Part shown: positions 54,124 to 63,424 of the stretch, piece by piece
Layout of the letters: the number at the start of each line of letters is the position of its first letter
Position numbering within the stretch: position 1 is the first letter of the stretch
Assembly (NCBI GenBank): GCA_026390595.1
Contig: JAPLFQ010000030.1
Span: forward strand, 62,001 to 126,000
Origin: Ignavibacteriales bacterium
GTDB lineage: Bacteria; Bacteroidota; Ignavibacteria; UBA10030
Length of the DNA: 64,000 bases
Reading direction: 5' to 3'
The notes under the pieces: model-generated
What the model was told of the DNA's origin: nothing
What the model saw: the letters and a program-made list of their open reading frames with translations, nothing else
Databases searched by the model: none
Position numbers and translations under genes: made by a program

Positions 54124-54693
54124 CTAACGGTGACATGTGCTGCAATAGTCGGATCCCTTTTTGATGCCGGGAACATTGGCCAGTGTTTCGGGCGCGTTCC
54201 TGTGACATTTCAGACACGCCGCCATGGTAAATTCCGATACCTGGGTTACCACATCCATATTTTGTACCTGCCCGTGGCAGTTCGCGCAATCGATGCCCCG
54301 GTTCACGTGGGCGCTGTGGTTGAAGTACGCATAATCCGGAACCTTGTGCACGCGCCTCCACGGCAGCCCGACCCCCTCCTCATAGTATTTTGTGAGCTTG
54401 ATGATCTCGGGACGGTTTTTGCGGGCAACGGCGTGACAGTTCATGCAGATGGAAACGGCTGGCACTGAGGCATGAGGAGACGATGTGACTGCAGTGTGGC
54501 AGTACTTGCAGTCAATCTGCATAGTCCCCGCGTGGAGCTTGTGCGAAAAAGGAATAGGCTGAGGAGGAGCGTATCCAACCCCGTCCCGCTCAGCTCTGGA
54601 AAGAAAGTAGGTGGCGATGAAGGACACTGCCGCAACGAACACGACGATAGGAACACGAACCCGCAACGTGTAGTCAAGCAGCGATTTTTTCAT
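54124..54693 (-). CDS. actA: Alternative complex III pentaheme cytochrome c ActA
   Basis: A 189-residue protein with one N-terminal membrane helix (VPIVVFVAAVSFIATYFLS) and five c-type heme sites: CKYCH, CMNCH, CANCH, CLKCH and CSTCH. The QPIPFSHKLHAG opening is typical of ActA. It is the first gene of the operon, behind a promoter at 54814-54842. Five hemes match the known pentaheme subunit exactly. Confidence 0.95.
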   Translation of the reverse strand: MKKSLLDYTLRVRVPIVVFVAAVSFIATYFLSRAERDGVGYAPPQPIPFSHKLHAGTMQIDCKYCHTAVTSSPHASVPAVSICMNCHAVARKNRPEIIKLTKYYEEGVGLPWRRVHKVPDYAYFNHSAHVNRGIDCANCHGQVQNMDVVTQVSEFTMAACLKCHRNAPETLANVPGIKKGSDYCSTCHR

Positions 54694-55057
54694 GCATCAA
54701 CTCGCAGGACGCTCATTATTAGTCTGGCAGGAAAATTGGAAAGGCCGCTGTTTATCGGAAAAGCCCTTGTACAAAGCACTGGAAAGCCATTGCACTGCAG
54801 AAAAACATACTCAATATTAAGAAAAGTTCCATTGCGATGCAATTATTTTAGAAAGCGGCGGTTGTTTTCCACACCCCGGAAGGGGCTTCCTCTACCCCAC
54901 ACTCCGAGGATCGGCCGGAGTCTCGTGGCGGATCGATCGTGCAACCATGCTGCTCACGGGGACTTCAGCCCCAAGGTTGAAGTTCCTCACATTGAATGCT
55001 ATGTTGTCAATACAGAGCATCCGCAGTTGAATTCTTCTACATTATTATTAGTACCAG
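54694..55057. other. Divergent control region between the two oxidase operons
   Basis: About 364 bases between actA (minus) and ccoI (plus), with no convincing gene. It contains a minus-strand promoter match (54814-54842), a perfect 6-bp dyad ACTCCG-N9-CGGAGT (54901-54921) and an imperfect 9-bp dyad GGGACTTCA-N10-TGAAGTTCC (54959-54986). No clear FNR (TTGAT-N4-ATCAA) site was found. The AT-rich stretch just before ccoI (ACATTATTATTAG) may hold its -10, but I could not fix a -35. The ccoI ATG has no strong ribosome site. Confidence 0.55.
54814..54842 (-). promoter_or_regulatory. Promoter candidate of the ACIII-oxidase operon
   Basis: TTGCAT (54837-54842) and TAATAT (54814-54819) on the minus strand, separated by 17 bases. 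Transcription would start near 54807, about 115 bases before the actA ATG. It lies in an AT-rich island within the divergent region. Confidence 0.5.
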
Positions 55058-57469
55058 ATGATAACCGCTACCGGCGAAAAGATCAAGACGGTCTGTTTTC
55101 ACTGCGGGACACCCGCCGAAAACTCCGGCATCGAGGAAGACGGGAAGCCGTTTTGCTGTGCCGGCTGCCGTGCTGTGTACCAGATCCTGTCAAAGAACCG
55201 GCTCTGTCAGTATTACAGTTTTGAACAGACCCCTGGAAGCACCCCTCCGGTTCAGCCGGCTCCGCGCTTTGAATTCCTCGAAGACCCGTCCGTCTCGCAA
55301 CAGCTCGTCGATTTCTCTGACGATTCCGTGACCGTGCTGACCCTCCGGATTCCTCAGATGCATTGCAGTTCATGTATCTGGCTTCTCGAAAATCTTCACA
55401 GGCTTGATGAGGGGATCGTTTTCTCCCGTGTCGACTTTCTCAGGAAGACACTCCTGATACGCTTCGCGAAACAACGAACGACGATCCGGAAAACCGTTTC
55501 ACTTCTCTCTTCTCTCGGCTACGAACCCGAGCTCAACCTCGGGAGCATCCAGAAACAACCGGCTCAGTCACTGAACCGCAGTCTGTACCTCAAACTCGGC
55601 GTAGCGGCATTTTGTTTTGGCAACATCATGCTCTTCAGCCTGCCAGAGTACTTCGCGGGATCGCGTGCAGACTTTTCGTCGCGCAGCCTGTTCGGCTATC
55701 TCAATCTTCTTCTCTCTCTTCCGGTCGCACTCTACAGCAGCTCGCTGTTTTACGTCTCGGCATGGCAAGGTCTTCGAAAAAGAATCATCAACATCGATGT
55801 CCCGATCGCGCTCGGGATAGCAGTGGTGTTCATCCGCAGCATGGTAGAGGTTCTTCTCTCCACCGGTCCCGGCTATTTCGATTCGCTCACCGGCCTCGTC
55901 TTCTTCCTGCTCATCGGTCGATTGTTCCAGAACAAGACGTACGACGCTTTGAACTTTGAACGCCGGTATCAATCCTATTTTCCTCTCGCCGCTGCAGTTC
56001 GGAAAGACGGCGAGGAGCGCACTGTTCCGATCACCTCGCTCCGTCCCGGCGACCGCATTGTTCTCCGCAACAATGAGATCATTCCGGCAGACGCCGTTGT
56101 GATGAAGGGACCGGCAAGAATTGACTACGGTTTCGTGACAGGAGAATCGAACCTCGTGACCAAGGAAGCAGGTGAACTCGCGTTCGCCGGCGGCAAACAA
56201 GTTGGCGCGACTGTGGAACTGGAAGTCATCAAGGAAGTCTCTGAGAGCAAACTTGTTCAGCTCTGGAATGATTTTGGCGGTTCCGGAAAAACGAAATCGA
56301 GACTGCTGACGCTTTCATCAAGCGTCGGCAAATACTTCACGTTCGCAATTCTCGGGATTGCCATCGCGACAGGGTTCGCCTGGTGGATACTCAATCCCGC
56401 CGTCATCCTCACCGCAGTGACCGCGATACTTATCGTCGCCTGTCCTTGTGCGCTTGCTCTGGCTGCTCCTTTTGCATTTGGAACAACCATGCGCATTTTC
56501 GGTAATCGGGGATTCTATTTGAAGAACTCAGGAATTATTGAATCATTGTCAAAAGTGGACACAATCGTTTTTGACAAGACAGGGACGCTCACCCGAACTT
56601 CTCACTCCTCAATTCGATTTGAGGGGAGTCCACTGAACGAAGAGGAGATCAGGCTGGTGGCCTCGCTGGCGCGCAGTTCCACTCATCCCTTGAGCAGGAC
56701 GATCGCAGAGCATCTCGCTCAGCGTGACTTTTCGGAGGTCAGCAGCTTCGAGGAGATCGAAGGAGAAGGAATACGCGGGCGCGTCGAGGGTACTCGTGTT
56801 CAGCTGGGCTCGGCGGATTTCGTGAACGGGACTGGATCGAGCGACGACACTGGCGCGGCAGAGACAAGGGTTCATCTATCGCTGCGGGGTCAGAAACGCG
56901 GATGGTTCTCTTTCGAAAATGCATACCGGGAAGGTGTTAGGGACGTACTATCGCACCTCGGAAACAAACGATCTCTGATGATTCTTTCCGGTGACGGCGA
57001 CAGGGAACGAGAGAGGCTGCGATCATTCTACGATGGGTTCGCCGAGATGCGGTTCAATCAGAAGCCCGCGGACAAGCTGGCATTCATTCGTGAGCTACAG
57101 GACGCCGGCCGAAAGGTCCTGATGATCGGAGATGGTCTCAACGACGCAGGAGCGTTGTGGCAAAGCGACGCGGCAATTGCGGTGACAGAAAACGTGACCT
57201 CCTTTTCGCCTGCGTGCGACGCCATGCTGGATGCATCCTCATTTGGCTCCTTGAACCGTTTTGTTGATTTCGCGGACACGAGTTTGCGTGTGGTCTATAC
57301 AGCCTTCGGATTGTCCGTCCTCTACAACATCGTGGGCTTGTGGTTTGCGGTTCAGGGATCGCTCTCCCCTCTTCTTGCCGCGATCCTGATGCCTCTGAGC
57401 TCGATCTCGGTGGTGATTTTCTCAACAACGACGATCCGGCGGCTTGCAAAAAAGAAAGGCATTCTCTGA
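55058..57469 (+). CDS. ccoI: Copper-transporting P1B-type ATPase of cbb3 assembly
   Basis: An 803-residue CcoI/FixI-type copper exporter. An N-terminal cysteine cluster (CFHCG, CCAGCRAVY) is followed by an HMA-like domain with MHCSSCIWLLEN, then membrane helices. The ion site is CPC in VACPCALALAAPFAFG. The actuator TGES is in VTGESNLVT, phosphorylation is at DKTGT, and the hinge is GDGLNDAGAL. It moves copper to the periplasm for CcoN maturation. The stop overlaps the ccoS start (TGATG). Confidence 0.96.
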   Translation: MITATGEKIKTVCFHCGTPAENSGIEEDGKPFCCAGCRAVYQILSKNRLCQYYSFEQTPGSTPPVQPAPRFEFLEDPSVSQQLVDFSDDSVTVLTLRIPQMHCSSCIWLLENLHRLDEGIVFSRVDFLRKTLLIRFAKQRTTIRKTVSLLSSLGYEPELNLGSIQKQPAQSLNRSLYLKLGVAAFCFGNIMLFSLPEYFAGSRADFSSRSLFGYLNLLLSLPVALYSSSLFYVSAWQGLRKRIINIDVPIALGIAVVFIRSMVEVLLSTGPGYFDSLTGLVFFLLIGRLFQNKTYDALNFERRYQSYFPLAAAVRKDGEERTVPITSLRPGDRIVLRNNEIIPADAVVMKGPARIDYGFVTGESNLVTKEAGELAFAGGKQVGATVELEVIKEVSESKLVQLWNDFGGSGKTKSRLLTLSSSVGKYFTFAILGIAIATGFAWWILNPAVILTAVTAILIVACPCALALAAPFAFGTTMRIFGNRGFYLKNSGIIESLSKVDTIVFDKTGTLTRTSHSSIRFEGSPLNEEEIRLVASLARSSTHPLSRTIAEHLAQRDFSEVSSFEEIEGEGIRGRVEGTRVQLGSADFVNGTGSSDDTGAAETRVHLSLRGQKRGWFSFENAYREGVRDVLSHLGNKRSLMILSGDGDRERERLRSFYDGFAEMRFNQKPADKLAFIRELQDAGRKVLMIGDGLNDAGALWQSDAAIAVTENVTSFSPACDAMLDASSFGSLNRFVDFADTSLRVVYTAFGLSVLYNIVGLWFAVQGSLSPLLAAILMPLSSISVVIFSTTTIRRLAKKKGIL

Positions 57470-57693
57470 TGTCTGTCATTTGGATTCTTGTCGGCTTCAG
57501 CGTGGCGGTGGCTCTTGGATTTCTCGTTGCGTTCATCTGGGCTGTACGAACCGGACAATACGACGACAAGTACACGCCCTCGGTGAGAATTCTCTTTGAG
57601 GAAGAACAGAAAACTAGTACTTTCAACCAGCAAAACACGTCCACAGAGGAAGGATCTACATCGAATGGAGATGGTAACCATCAAGTACGATAA
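57469..57693 (+). CDS. ccoS: cbb3 oxidase maturation protein CcoS
   Basis: A 74-residue protein from an ATG overlapping the ccoI stop. One membrane helix (VIWILVGFSVAVALGFLVAF) is followed by IWAVRTGQYDDKYTPSVRIL, the signature of CcoS, and a polar tail. CcoS is needed for cofactor insertion into cbb3. It overlaps the start of ccoNO by 29 bases, so the three genes are translationally tight. Confidence 0.92.
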   Translation: MSVIWILVGFSVAVALGFLVAFIWAVRTGQYDDKYTPSVRILFEEEQKTSTFNQQNTSTEEGSTSNGDGNHQVR

Positions 57694-59773
57694 CAGGATC
57701 GTGCGGAACTTCGCCGTGGCGACGATGCTGTGGGGGGCGGTGGGAATGCTCGTCGGACTGATCATCGCTCTGCAGATGTTCGAGCCCGCCGTCAATTTCA
57801 AGCTTCAGTACCTCACGTTCGGGCGGATTCGCCCGTTGCACACAAACGCCGTCATTTTCGCATTTGTCGGCAACGGGATCTTCATGGGCTTGTACTATTC
57901 TCTCCAACGCCTCTGCAAAGCCCGGATGTTCAACGACCTTCTCAGCTCCATACACTTCTGGGGCTGGCAGGCCATTATCCTCTCGGCGGCACTCACTCTT
58001 CCCCTAGGCTTCACGACTGGAAAAGAGTACGCCGAACTCGAATGGCCGATCGACATACTCATCACGCTCATTTGGGTCGTCTTCGCCGTGAACGTCTTCG
58101 GGACAATCATCAAGCGGCGAGAGAAACACATGTACGTCGCCATCTGGTTCTATGTCGCAGGCATTGTGACCATTGCCGTCCTGCATATCGTGAACTCCTT
58201 CGAACTTCCTGTCTCCTATCTGAAAAGCTATCCGGTCTATGCAGGTGTGCAGGATGCGCTTGTCCAGTGGTGGTACGGACATAATGCTGTCGCATTTTTC
58301 CTCACAACGCCGTACCTCGGGTTGATGTATTACTTCCTTCCGAAAGCTGCAGAACGTCCGGTCTATTCGTACCGACTTTCCATTGTCCACTTCTGGTCCC
58401 TGATCTTCCTGTATATCTGGGCCGGCCCGCATCATCTTCTCTACACTGCGCTCCCGGATTGGGCACAATCACTTGGAACAGTTTTTTCAATCATGCTGCT
58501 TGCCCCGTCGTGGGGCGGAGCGATCAACGGGCTTCTGACGGTTCGCGGCGCCTGGGACAAGGTCCGTGAAGATGCTGTGTTAAAATTCATGGTCATTGCC
58601 ATAACCGCCTATGGTATGTCGACGTTCGAAGGTCCGATGCTCTCATTGAAGAACGTCAATGCGATCTCCCATTATACGGATTGGACAATCGCACACGTCC
58701 ATATCGGTGCTCTTGGATGGAACGGGTTCCTGACATTCGGGATACTCTACTGGCTCATCCCAAGGATGTGGAACACCAAACTCTATTCCCGAATGCTCGC
58801 GAATCTTCATTTCTGGATGGGGACGCTCGGCATCGTCGTCTATGCGAGCGCCTTGTACTGGGCGGGCATTACGCAATCCCTTATGTGGAAGCAATTCACG
58901 ACTTCGGGCGTGCTTCAATATCCCAATTTCCTCGAGACGGTCACGCAGATACTCCCCTTCTACATTATCCGGGCTCTGGGAGGAGCTCTCTATCTCGCGG
59001 GTGCGTGCCTCATGATCTACAATCTGGTGCGGACCACACGGCAGGGAAAGCTGGTCGGCGATGAAGAGGTGCAGGTCCCCGCGCATTGGGAAGAACGTCC
59101 GGTCCGGGAAACCAAGCACAAATGGCTGGAACGCCGGCCTATTCAGTTCGCGCTGCTCGCTACAGTTGTAGTCCTGATCGGCGGCATCGTTGAGCTCGTG
59201 CCAACGTTCCTCATCAAGTCGAATATCCCGACGATTGCCTCGGTCAAGCCATACACGCCGCTCGAGCTCCAAGGCCGTGACATTTACGTGCGGGAGGGAT
59301 GCTATACATGCCATTCCCAGATGGTCAGGCCCTTCCGATCTGAGACGGAGCGATACGGTGACTACTCCAAAGCCGGTGAATTCGTGTATGACCACCCGTT
59401 CCAATGGGGGTCGAAACGGACGGGCCCGGACCTTCACCGCGTAGGAAAGAAGTATCCGAACCTCTGGCATTTCATGCACATGGACGACCCGCGGTCGGTT
59501 TCTCCGGGCTCTATCATGCCTGCCTATCCATGGTTGTATGTTCAGAATACCGATGAGTCCATCGTCGATGCAAAAATCCGTGCGATGCAGAGACTCGGTG
59601 TACCGTATCCGAAAGACTACGACAAGCAGGCCGTCGCAGATATGCAAGCCCAGGCCGCCGGGATCGCGGCGGACCTGCAGAAGCAAAACGCGCCCGCGGA
59701 TCCCGACAAGGAAATCATGGCCGTGATTGCCTACCTGCAGCGGCTCGGAACTGATATCGCGGTTCAGCGCTAG
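57665..59773 (+). CDS. ccoNO: Fused cbb3 oxidase subunits CcoN and CcoO
   Basis: About 702 residues. Residues 1-470 are CcoN, the catalytic heme-copper subunit with 12 helices (RIRPLHTNAVIFAFVGNG; QWWYGHNAVAFFLTTPYLG; WTIAHVHIGALGWNG). Residues about 500-702 are CcoO, with a membrane helix and one heme c site, CYTCHSQMVRPF, followed by RTGPDLHRVGKKYPN and PAYPWLY. Separate genes are usual in Proteobacteria; CcoNO fusions are known in Bacteroidota and relatives. ATG 57665 or 57671 is the start; the earlier part of the frame lies inside ccoS. Confidence 0.95.
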   Translation: MEMVTIKYDNRIVRNFAVATMLWGAVGMLVGLIIALQMFEPAVNFKLQYLTFGRIRPLHTNAVIFAFVGNGIFMGLYYSLQRLCKARMFNDLLSSIHFWGWQAIILSAALTLPLGFTTGKEYAELEWPIDILITLIWVVFAVNVFGTIIKRREKHMYVAIWFYVAGIVTIAVLHIVNSFELPVSYLKSYPVYAGVQDALVQWWYGHNAVAFFLTTPYLGLMYYFLPKAAERPVYSYRLSIVHFWSLIFLYIWAGPHHLLYTALPDWAQSLGTVFSIMLLAPSWGGAINGLLTVRGAWDKVREDAVLKFMVIAITAYGMSTFEGPMLSLKNVNAISHYTDWTIAHVHIGALGWNGFLTFGILYWLIPRMWNTKLYSRMLANLHFWMGTLGIVVYASALYWAGITQSLMWKQFTTSGVLQYPNFLETVTQILPFYIIRALGGALYLAGACLMIYNLVRTTRQGKLVGDEEVQVPAHWEERPVRETKHKWLERRPIQFALLATVVVLIGGIVELVPTFLIKSNIPTIASVKPYTPLELQGRDIYVREGCYTCHSQMVRPFRSETERYGDYSKAGEFVYDHPFQWGSKRTGPDLHRVGKKYPNLWHFMHMDDPRSVSPGSIMPAYPWLYVQNTDESIVDAKIRAMQRLGVPYPKDYDKQAVADMQAQAAGIAADLQKQNAPADPDKEIMAVIAYLQRLGTDIAVQR

Positions 59774-59787
59774 GAGGGAAGCCGCAC

Positions 59788-59943
59788 ATGTTCTCACATT
59801 ATCTCGAAACGATTGAGGGCATTGCTACCTACCCTCTGGCCTCGCTCCTGATCTTTGTTCCGTTTTTCATCGGGGTGTTGATTTACGTTATGAGGATGAA
59901 AAAGGAAGACGTCGACAAAATGAGCCAACTGCCACTGAACTGA
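59788..59943 (+). CDS. ccoQ: Small cbb3 subunit CcoQ
   Basis: A 51-residue single-helix protein (EGIATYPLASLLIFVPFFIG, then VMRMKKEDVDKMSQLPLN) between ccoNO and ccoP. GGAGGG lies upstream of ATG 59788, and its stop overlaps the ccoP start (TGATG). One membrane helix and a charged C-terminus at this position fit CcoQ, which stabilises the cbb3 complex. Confidence 0.85.
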   Translation: MFSHYLETIEGIATYPLASLLIFVPFFIGVLIYVMRMKKEDVDKMSQLPLN

Positions 59944-60833
59944 TGGACCTGACCATGAACGCAGGTGTAACCGTGAACCTTAGCTCTCATTCCATGAAAT
60001 TCCTTTCCCGTTTCTTCGTCGTCAGCGTGTTGGTGCTCCTGACCCTGGGGGATCTGCGCGCACAGACTCAGGCCGCCGAGGAGGGAACTAGTTCAGCGCT
60101 CATCTTCACCGGCCTGATGACTTTGCTCTTCGTAGCGCTTGTCCTGTTCATCATCTTCGTTCTCGACGGTGACGTGGAGCCGCTAACACGGGGGCTGAAG
60201 ACAATCTACAATTCGATCGCACCGAAATCGGCCGGTGCAGCAGTTCCGCTCGACGAAAGCCACGACGGAATCACCGAGATGGATAATCTCATTCCTCCAT
60301 GGTTTAACTACCTCTTTGGAGGTACTATTGTCTTTGCCGTGATCTATCTCCTTAACTACCACATATGGCAGTCCAGTCCGCTGCCGCTTGCTGAGTATGC
60401 CGAAGAGGTTGCTGCGGCCGACCTTTCGCGCCGGGTGCGCATGGCGTCAGAAGGAACGATCAATGAAGACGCTCTGAACCCTCTCGCAGATGAGGCCTCG
60501 ATCAAATCGGGTCAGGATAGATTTCTCAGGAATTGCGTCACGTGCCACGGTACCCGCGCCGAAGGGATCGTCGGACCGAACCTCACCGACCAGTACTGGA
60601 TTCACGGCGGCGGCATCCGTGACGTGTACACAACCATCAAAAACGGCGTTCCTGAAAAGGGTATGATCAGCTGGAAGCTTATCTTCACCCCCAAAGAAAT
60701 CCAGCAAATCGCCAGTTACGTGCTATCGCTGAAGGACAGCAATCCACCGAACGCCAAGAAGGCGGAAGGAAATCTCTACATAGAGCCGAAACCCCAACCA
60801 AAGGATAGCGCAAACGTTGCACGACGGCTGTAG
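59943..60833 (+). CDS. ccoP: cbb3 oxidase subunit CcoP, monoheme form
   Basis: A 296-residue protein with two membrane helices (ALIFTGLMTLLFVALVLFII; FNYLFGGTIVFAVIYLLNYH) and the CcoP motif DNLIPPWF. Only one c-type heme site, NCVTCHGTRAEG, is present, followed by GPNLTDQYWIHGGG and GMISWK. Proteobacterial CcoP has two hemes; single-heme versions occur in Bacteroidota-type cbb3. The start may be later than ATG 59943, since an internal Met (MKFLSRFFVVSVLVLLTLG) begins a signal-like helix. Confidence 0.93.
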   Translation: MDLTMNAGVTVNLSSHSMKFLSRFFVVSVLVLLTLGDLRAQTQAAEEGTSSALIFTGLMTLLFVALVLFIIFVLDGDVEPLTRGLKTIYNSIAPKSAGAAVPLDESHDGITEMDNLIPPWFNYLFGGTIVFAVIYLLNYHIWQSSPLPLAEYAEEVAAADLSRRVRMASEGTINEDALNPLADEASIKSGQDRFLRNCVTCHGTRAEGIVGPNLTDQYWIHGGGIRDVYTTIKNGVPEKGMISWKLIFTPKEIQQIASYVLSLKDSNPPNAKKAEGNLYIEPKPQPKDSANVARRL

Positions 60834-60855
60834 ATTCATTATGTGAAAGAAGGAT

Positions 60856-62262
60856 ATGTCGAGCGGTACCAGCGAGAATTCATTTCGCGATCATCTCGGA
60901 ATTGTTTCCGACGAGGGAAAGCGGAAATGGCTTTACCCCAAGGCACCCAAGGGGAGATTTCACACGGCCCGCCTCTTTGTCAGCTGGGTGCTTCTGGCAG
61001 TTCTCTTCGGAGTCCCCTTCCTCCGCATGAACGGACATCCGTTCATGCTGTTTGACATCACCGAGCGGAAATTCATCATCGCCGGACTGATTTTCGGCCC
61101 GCACGATTTCTTCCTCCTCGCTCTCGCGATGATCTCCACCTTCGTGTTCATCTTCCTCTTCACGGTCGTCTTCGGGCGGCTCTTCTGCGGCTGGGTATGC
61201 CCGCAAACCGTCTTCATGGAGATGGTGTTCAGAAAGCTCGACTACCTGATCGAAGGAGGGCCTCGTGAACAGCGGATGCTGAACGAGTCTGCCTGGACGG
61301 GGACTAGAATCCGCAAGAAGGGGATGAAACATGCCCTCTATTTCGCACTTTCCTTCCTCATCGCGAACACCCTCCTTGCCTGGGTGATCGGCACAGAAAA
61401 GCTCTTCGCAATCATCACAGATCCACCGTCACAGCACGCGGCCGGCCTGACCGCCATCGTGGTGTTTTCGGGGATCTTTCACTGGCTTTTTGGATGGTTC
61501 AGAGAACAGGCCTGCATCCTCGTCTGCCCGTACGGACGACTTCAGGGGGTGATGCTCGACAGGAACTCCATCGTGATCGCCTACGACAACGTTCGAGGCG
61601 AACCGCGCGGGAAGCTGCGAAGAGGGACGGAACGGAAGAACGGCGACTGCATCGATTGCGGTCAATGCGTCGATGTCTGCCCCACGGGCATCGATATACG
61701 AAACGGCACGCAGCTCGAGTGTGTCAATTGCACTGCCTGCATCGACGCCTGTGACTTCATCATGGATTCCATCGAGAAGCCCCGCGGCCTTGTCCGCTAC
61801 GATTCGATCGAAGGGATCGAGAAGAAAGTCCGTTCGGTTGTTACACCGCGCAGCGTCGGATACTCGCTGGTGCTGGTAGTTCTCGTCGCGCTCCTGACAT
61901 ATTTCATCACCACACGCTCGGATATCGACGTGACGATCCTCCGGACCCCCGGTATGTTTTTCCAGGAACAACCTGATGACTTCGTCAGCAATCTCTATGA
62001 CGTGAAGGCGGTGAACAAGACCTTCGCTCCTCTCCCCCTCTCGTTCAAGCTCAGGAGCACAGACGGAGCTATAAGGGTCCTGGGAGATTCGCTCGTTCTC
62101 AAGAGCCAGGAAACCAATGCAGCGAAACTCTTTGTTCTTCTCAAGCGCGATCACATCAAGGTGATGAACACGCCGCTTGAAGTCGAGGTGTACTCCGGTA
62201 GTCGGCTTGTGGCAGTTGTGCAAAGCTCTTTTCTTGGACCGGTTCAGAAGAAGGAGAGATAG
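60856..62262 (+). CDS. ccoG: cbb3 assembly protein CcoG (RdxA/FixG family)
   Basis: A 468-residue membrane ferredoxin-type protein, with several helices and GRLFCGWVCPQTVFME and CILVCPYGRLQG. Two [4Fe-4S] motifs follow: CIDCGQCVDVCPTGIDIR and CVNCTACIDACD. The C-terminal Ig-like domain is periplasmic. CcoG reduces copper for cbb3 maturation. AAGAAGGA precedes the ATG. Confidence 0.96.
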   Translation: MSSGTSENSFRDHLGIVSDEGKRKWLYPKAPKGRFHTARLFVSWVLLAVLFGVPFLRMNGHPFMLFDITERKFIIAGLIFGPHDFFLLALAMISTFVFIFLFTVVFGRLFCGWVCPQTVFMEMVFRKLDYLIEGGPREQRMLNESAWTGTRIRKKGMKHALYFALSFLIANTLLAWVIGTEKLFAIITDPPSQHAAGLTAIVVFSGIFHWLFGWFREQACILVCPYGRLQGVMLDRNSIVIAYDNVRGEPRGKLRRGTERKNGDCIDCGQCVDVCPTGIDIRNGTQLECVNCTACIDACDFIMDSIEKPRGLVRYDSIEGIEKKVRSVVTPRSVGYSLVLVVLVALLTYFITTRSDIDVTILRTPGMFFQEQPDDFVSNLYDVKAVNKTFAPLPLSFKLRSTDGAIRVLGDSLVLKSQETNAAKLFVLLKRDHIKVMNTPLEVEVYSGSRLVAVVQSSFLGPVQKKER

Positions 62263-62265
62263 AAA

Positions 62266-62706
62266 GTGACATTACACTGGGGAACCGGCATCGTGATCGC
62301 ATTCCTTGTCTTCGCAGCAGTGATCCTGACCATGGTCTTCATCTCGATGAACCGGGAAGTCGATCTCGTATCAGAAGACTACTATCAGCAGGAGCTTCGA
62401 CATCAGGACCAGATTGAGAGTGCAAAGCGGTCGAACGTGCTCACAGAGCAACCGAGGATAGGTCTCTCGAATGGGATCGTTACTCTCCAACTGCCCCGGA
62501 AGTTCTCAACTTCCACCACGGGGACACTCACATTCTACCGGCCGGCGGATCGAAAGAAGGATTTCGTCATTCCTCTGAAGGTCGATTCCACCGGCACACA
62601 ATTCGTGCGGACATCCTCAATGCAGAAAGGACTCTGGCGCGTGAAGGTACGGTGGAGCCAGCTGAGTCAAACCTATTATCATGAAGAACCTGTCACTATT
62701 CAGTAG
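62266..62706 (+). CDS. ccoH: FixH/CcoH family protein
   Basis: A 146-residue protein with one N-terminal helix (GTGIVIAFLVFAAVILTMVF) and the FixH motif VDLVSEDYYQQELRHQDQI, then a beta-rich periplasmic domain. CcoH interacts with cbb3 during assembly. It starts at GTG 62266 with AAGGAGAG upstream, 3 nt after ccoG. Confidence 0.93.
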   Translation: MTLHWGTGIVIAFLVFAAVILTMVFISMNREVDLVSEDYYQQELRHQDQIESAKRSNVLTEQPRIGLSNGIVTLQLPRKFSTSTTGTLTFYRPADRKKDFVIPLKVDSTGTQFVRTSSMQKGLWRVKVRWSQLSQTYYHEEPVTIQ

Positions 62707-62716
62707 GAAGTGATTC

Positions 62717-63424
62717 GTGGAACTCCTCGCCGGCTTCGTATTTGGTTTTCTCGGAAGCCTGCATTGCATCGGCATGTGCGGCCCCATCGTGCTCGCTCTT
62801 CCGCTTGGAACTCACGGGATGCTTCGTTACGGGCTTGGCAGGATGCTGTACAATTTCGGCAGGGTAGTTACCTACAGCGTCATGGGGGGCGTCATAGGCC
62901 TGATTGGGGCGGGCTTGTCACTTGCATTCCTTCAGCGGAATGTCTCGATCATCGCAGGAACAGCGATCCTGCTTGCGATCATTGTCCAGCGAGTTTCCCG
63001 CTCATCACTTCCCTTTCCACCCTTCTTCGGCACAGTAATGCTGAAACTTCAGGGAACCATTGCGTCGCTCCTCAAGCAGGATTCTCTGTTACCGTTGTTC
63101 TTGCTGGGAATGCTGAATGGACTGCTGCCGTGCGGGTTTGTCTATCTCGCGATCACAACCGCCGCTGTCACGGCAGACGTGTCCCGAGGCATGATGTTTA
63201 TGGCCGGCTTTGGTCTGGGGACGATCCCGGCCATGGTTGGTTTTTCGTTCTTTCCGCGGCTTGTCGCACCCGGACTTCGTTCGAAGATCTCCCGGGTACT
63301 CCCCGCTTTTACTCTATTCGTGGGCGTTCTCCTCATCGTCCGCGGACTGAACCTCGGCATTCCGTTCATCAGTCCCAAGCTCTCCTCAGGCTCAACGCCG
63401 CAGATGATGCACGATCACCACTGA
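62717..63424 (+). CDS. TauE/SafE-like membrane protein of the cbb3 cluster
   Basis: A 235-residue protein with six membrane helices of the DsbD_2/SafE-like family. GSLHCIGMCGPIVLALPLG and LPCGFVYLAI hold the two conserved cysteine motifs. Such proteins close many cbb3 gene clusters and are thought to handle copper or redox during assembly. It starts at GTG 62717, preceded by AGGAAG, 10 nt after ccoH. Confidence 0.9.
   Translation: MELLAGFVFGFLGSLHCIGMCGPIVLALPLGTHGMLRYGLGRMLYNFGRVVTYSVMGGVIGLIGAGLSLAFLQRNVSIIAGTAILLAIIVQRVSRSSLPFPPFFGTVMLKLQGTIASLLKQDSLLPLFLLGMLNGLLPCGFVYLAITTAAVTADVSRGMMFMAGFGLGTIPAMVGFSFFPRLVAPGLRSKISRVLPAFTLFVGVLLIVRGLNLGIPFISPKLSSGSTPQMMHDHH

Noticed and set aside
54694-55057. 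Search for an FNR/CRP box controlling the cbb3 operon
   Set aside because: Only loose half-sites such as TTGAATGCTATGTTGTCAA are present, with wrong spacing for FNR.
58643-59797. Minus-strand open frame of 384 codons opposite ccoNO
   Set aside because: Complement of conserved cbb3 coding sequence; no ribosome site or domain.
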